NCBI GenBank assembly: GCA_020346965.1
Contig: CP070793.1
Location: 1,583,993-1,591,272 of the forward strand
Reading direction: 5' to 3'
Source of the DNA: Chloroflexota bacterium
GTDB lineage: Bacteria > Chloroflexota > Dehalococcoidia > GIF9 > AB-539-J10
DNA: 7,280 nucleotides
The number at the start of each line of letters is the position of its first letter. Positions within the stretch are counted from its first letter, which is position 1. The notes under the pieces were generated by a model. The model was not told where the DNA came from. It ran no database searches and worked only from the letters and a program-made list of their open reading frames with translations. The position numbers were made by a program, and so were the translations under genes. Shown in pieces: positions 5,262-7,280 of this stretch.

Positions 5262-6578
5262 CTATTCCTTTAATTTCTTTTCCACCCATAATTTCAATGC
5301 TTCGACTTTGTTTATTACCACTTCTTCACCCGGTGCTACTCTATCGCCTTCCGATGTCGCTGTCCATAGTTCTCCTTGGGCCAGAACCGTACCCGTAGGG
5401 TCGAGGGGTGTTTTGGCTATGGCTATTGTCCCGATCATTCCCTCAGCCCCCGTGGCCTTGCGACGTCTTTGCCCGCGGACAATAGCGCCGACGACAAACA
5501 CAGCGAAAGCCGTAACTCCTACCGCAACCCCGGCAATTAGCCCTCTATTTACCTCTATCCCCGGGCTTTCGCTGAACAATATCAGCGAGCCCATGACCAG
5601 GGAGGCTATACCTCCGGCCGTCAATAATCCAAAAGCGGTGGTGAAGTACTCAGCGATAAAAAGTCCCACGGCCAGTACTAGAAGTGCTATGCCTCCCCAG
5701 TAAGCATCGAGGACGCCCAAGGAGTAAAACGCCAGGAATAAGCTGATGCCCCCGGCGACCCCTGGAAAAACCAGTCCCGGGTTGGAAATCTCGGTAATTA
5801 ACCCTATAGTAGCCAGGGTAAACAGGATGTAGGCAATGTTGGGGTCGCTGATAGTCTGCAGGAATTGTTCGATGGCATTCATTTCGTTTCTAGTTTGAAC
5901 AGAGTCCGCAGTGTCAATGATAACTTCCTCGCCACTGGCTAAAGTGATTTCCCAACCATCGATCTGGGCGATAACGTCTTCTAGGTTATCAGCTCGCAGG
6001 TCAATAAGGTTATTTTCCAGGGCGTCAACGTCGGTGAACGATTTGCTTTGCGTAACTGCTAACTCGGCTTCTTCCATATTGCGACCACGCTCTTCAGCTA
6101 TAGTCCTCATCCATTTAGCTGAGAACTCGACTATTTTCTGCATCTGATCTTCTGGTATTTCCTCTCCCCCAGCAGCCACAGGATGGGCGGCGCCTATAGT
6201 CGTGCCCGGCGTCATCGCCGCTATATGAGCAGAGAGAGTAATAAAGGTTCCCGCCGAGGCAGCCCATGCGCCTTTGGGTGAGACATAAACCACGATGGGC
6301 ACGTCGGCATTCATAATGCTCTGGACTATCTCTTCAGTTGAGTCGAGAAGCCCGCCGGGGGTATCTAACTCAATAATGCAGACAGTAGCGCCATTCTCCT
6401 CTGCCTGGCTGATACCCCGATCGATATAGTCAGCTATTACAGGTACAATAGTGCCATCCACGGTGAGGACTTCTACGGTAGTAGGGCTGGCAGCACTGAT
6501 CAGGCTGCCTCCTAAACCCGCAGCTATGGGAAGTACAAGCCAAACAAGAAAGAAAATCCTGAGCCCTGTTCTAAGCAT
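5262..6578 (-). CDS. nfeD: Long NfeD protein: membrane-bound ClpP-class serine protease
   Basis: A 438-aa membrane protease of the NfeD/STOPP family; its archaeal relative PH1510 cleaves the tail of the partner stomatin. In order: a signal peptide (about 1-30, ending LISAA); a ClpP-like protease domain facing outward (about 33-225) with IIELDTPGGLLDST (68-81), the nucleophile Ser108 in WAASAGTF (105-112) and a probable catalytic lysine, Lys148 in QKIVEF; the ERGRN and FTDVDALENNLID blocks (181-193); about five membrane segments between 245 and 367 including the conserved NPGLVFPG (266-273); and a C-terminal OB domain (about 375-438). Length is normal for full-size NfeD. Lys148 is assigned by spacing from the serine (40 residues, against 41 in PH1510); Lys155 is the alternative. 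It is first in the operon, with GGGGAGG about 10 nt before ATG 6578 and a strong promoter just upstream. Confidence 0.95.
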   Translation of the reverse strand: MLRTGLRIFFLVWLVLPIAAGLGGSLISAASPTTVEVLTVDGTIVPVIADYIDRGISQAEENGATVCIIELDTPGGLLDSTEEIVQSIMNADVPIVVYVSPKGAWAASAGTFITLSAHIAAMTPGTTIGAAHPVAAGGEEIPEDQMQKIVEFSAKWMRTIAEERGRNMEEAELAVTQSKSFTDVDALENNLIDLRADNLEDVIAQIDGWEITLASGEEVIIDTADSVQTRNEMNAIEQFLQTISDPNIAYILFTLATIGLITEISNPGLVFPGVAGGISLFLAFYSLGVLDAYWGGIALLVLAVGLFIAEYFTTAFGLLTAGGIASLVMGSLILFSESPGIEVNRGLIAGVAVGVTAFAVFVVGAIVRGQRRRKATGAEGMIGTIAIAKTPLDPTGTVLAQGELWTATSEGDRVAPGEEVVINKVEALKLWVEKKLKE

Positions 6579-6598
6579 CTCAAACTAACCTCCCCTTA

Positions 6599-6627
6599 AT
6601 TATAAACCAAGTAATGGAAAGCGACAA
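6599..6627 (-). promoter_or_regulatory. Sigma70-type promoter of the nfeD-slipin operon
   Basis: On the minus strand TTGTCG (6627-6622), a 17-nt spacer and TATAAT (6604-6599) form a promoter with an exact -10 hexamer and 4 of 6 matches at -35. The expected start of transcription is near 6592, only about 14 nt before ATG 6578. It falls at the edge of the GGGGAGG ribosome site, so the leader would be very short. Confidence 0.72.
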
Positions 6628-6645
6628 AGTTACTACAGTTCATCG

Positions 6646-6674
6646 TTGAAGCTGGATACGGCTTAGTGTAGAAT
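6646..6674 (+). promoter_or_regulatory. Candidate hisZ promoter
   Basis: TTGAAG (6646-6651), a 17-nt spacer and TAGAAT (6669-6674) match the sigma70 consensus at 4 of 6 and 5 of 6 positions. Transcription would begin near 6681, within a few bases of ATG 6684, which implies an almost leaderless message. This fits the absence of a Shine-Dalgarno sequence. It lies back-to-back with the nfeD promoter, with 18 nt between the two -35 hexamers. Confidence 0.5.
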
Positions 6675-6683
6675 AGGCTAACG

Positions 6684-7280
6684 ATGAAGAACCAGAAATG
6701 TAAGGGGATGCAGGACCTGCTCCCAGAGGAAATGTTACGCTTTCGCCGCATTGAAGACGTCTTCCGGTCTTGTTGTCGTAAGTGGGGCTACCAGGAAGTG
6801 AGGACACCAACCTTGGAATTCCTACACCTGTTTACTGCTACGGGAACACTTACTCCGAGCATGTTAAGCAAAGTGTACTCCTTTCTCGATTGGGACGGCT
6901 GGAGCGGTGAACGGGTCGTGTTGAGACCCGATGGCACTATTCCTGTAGCCAGACTCTACATCGACAATCTAACTGGACAAGAATTAGCCAGGCTCTTCTA
7001 TGTGACTAATATATTTGCTTTCGAAGGAACGGGAAAAGAGAACAGGGAGCGGTGGCAATGTGGTGCTGAGTTTTTCGGTGCTACCAAAGTAGCCCCTGAT
7101 GTGGAGATTATTCTACTGGCTGAGGAAATCCTCCGCAGACTCGGCATCAGTAATGTTCGACTGCAATTGTCCCACGCCGGTTTGGTGAGGGCGTTACTCA
7201 GAAAGCTGAAGCTCAGCCCAGCTGAGGAAGCTAAGATAGCGAACCGTATTTTGGAGGGAGATTGGCAAGCATTGGCCAGG
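6684..7280 (+). CDS. hisZ: HisRS-like protein, probable HisZ (ATP-PRT regulatory subunit), partial
   Basis: The first 199 codons of a gene running off the right edge; translated here from ATG 6684, the only usable start after an in-frame TAG at 6669-6671. The fold is the class II aminoacyl-tRNA synthetase core of histidyl-tRNA synthetase: KGMQDLLPEE (7-16), the YQEVRTPTLEF strand (36-46), VLRPDGTIPVARLY (79-92) and QCGAEFFGATKVAPDVE (125-141), then SHAGLVRALL (163-172). In motif 2, HisRS normally reads FR-x-E, with arginine contacting ATP and the carboxylate. Here it is FAFE (111-114), so Ala112 replaces the arginine. That loss, and the HAG-x-x-RALL segment, point to HisZ, the non-catalytic partner of short-form HisG in the first step of histidine synthesis, rather than a working HisRS. 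The C-terminal half, which would show whether a tRNA anticodon-binding domain is present, is not in the window. There is no clear ribosome site. Confidence 0.8.
   Translation, partial: MKNQKCKGMQDLLPEEMLRFRRIEDVFRSCCRKWGYQEVRTPTLEFLHLFTATGTLTPSMLSKVYSFLDWDGWSGERVVLRPDGTIPVARLYIDNLTGQELARLFYVTNIFAFEGTGKENRERWQCGAEFFGATKVAPDVEIILLAEEILRRLGISNVRLQLSHAGLVRALLRKLKLSPAEEAKIANRILEGDWQALAR

Overview
The window looks like ordinary bacterial chromosome, most likely from a Chloroflexota (Dehalococcoidia-like) organism. That placement is inference. It rests on a methylmalonyl-CoA mutase split into a catalytic chain of about 550 aa and a separate B12-binding chain of about 133 aa with the epimerase gene between them, on a class 1B-type PyrD, on a HisZ-like HisRS paralogue, and on an NfeD/NfeD/slipin operon. 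No 16S rRNA or other phylogenetic marker is present.

Layout from left to right: the C-terminal end of a UPF0280/ApbE-like protein (+, 1-192); pyrD for pyrimidine synthesis (+, 309-1250); then, convergent with pyrD and only 8 bp from it, a three-gene operon read leftwards, mcmA1 (2118-3773) - mce (1675-2073) - mcmA2 (1259-1660). This operon encodes the full set of proteins needed to interconvert (S)-methylmalonyl-CoA and succinyl-CoA. Upstream of mcmA1 is a 390-bp non-coding stretch (3774-4163). Its part near mcmA1 carries two perfect operator-like palindromes, and the rest is filled with decayed repeat units.

Next comes a membrane-protein operon, also read leftwards: a full-length NfeD serine protease (5262-6578), a short NfeD carrying only a membrane anchor and OB domain (4928-5248), and a slipin/stomatin-type SPFH protein (4164-4931). 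Spacing is tight: a 13-nt gap and then an ATGA overlap. A near-consensus sigma70-type promoter lies directly before it. Divergent from it, a HisRS-like gene with HisZ character (+, 6684 onward) runs off the right edge. A back-to-back promoter pair can be proposed in the 105-bp gap.

The genes fall into three unrelated tasks: nucleotide and histidine biosynthesis, propionate/methylmalonyl metabolism, and membrane quality control. I see no mobile element, CRISPR array, RNA gene or clearly novel system. The points most worth a second look are the paired palindromes before the mcm operon, the in-place duplication of the NfeD C-terminal module, the decayed repeats, and the apparently near-leaderless hisZ start.
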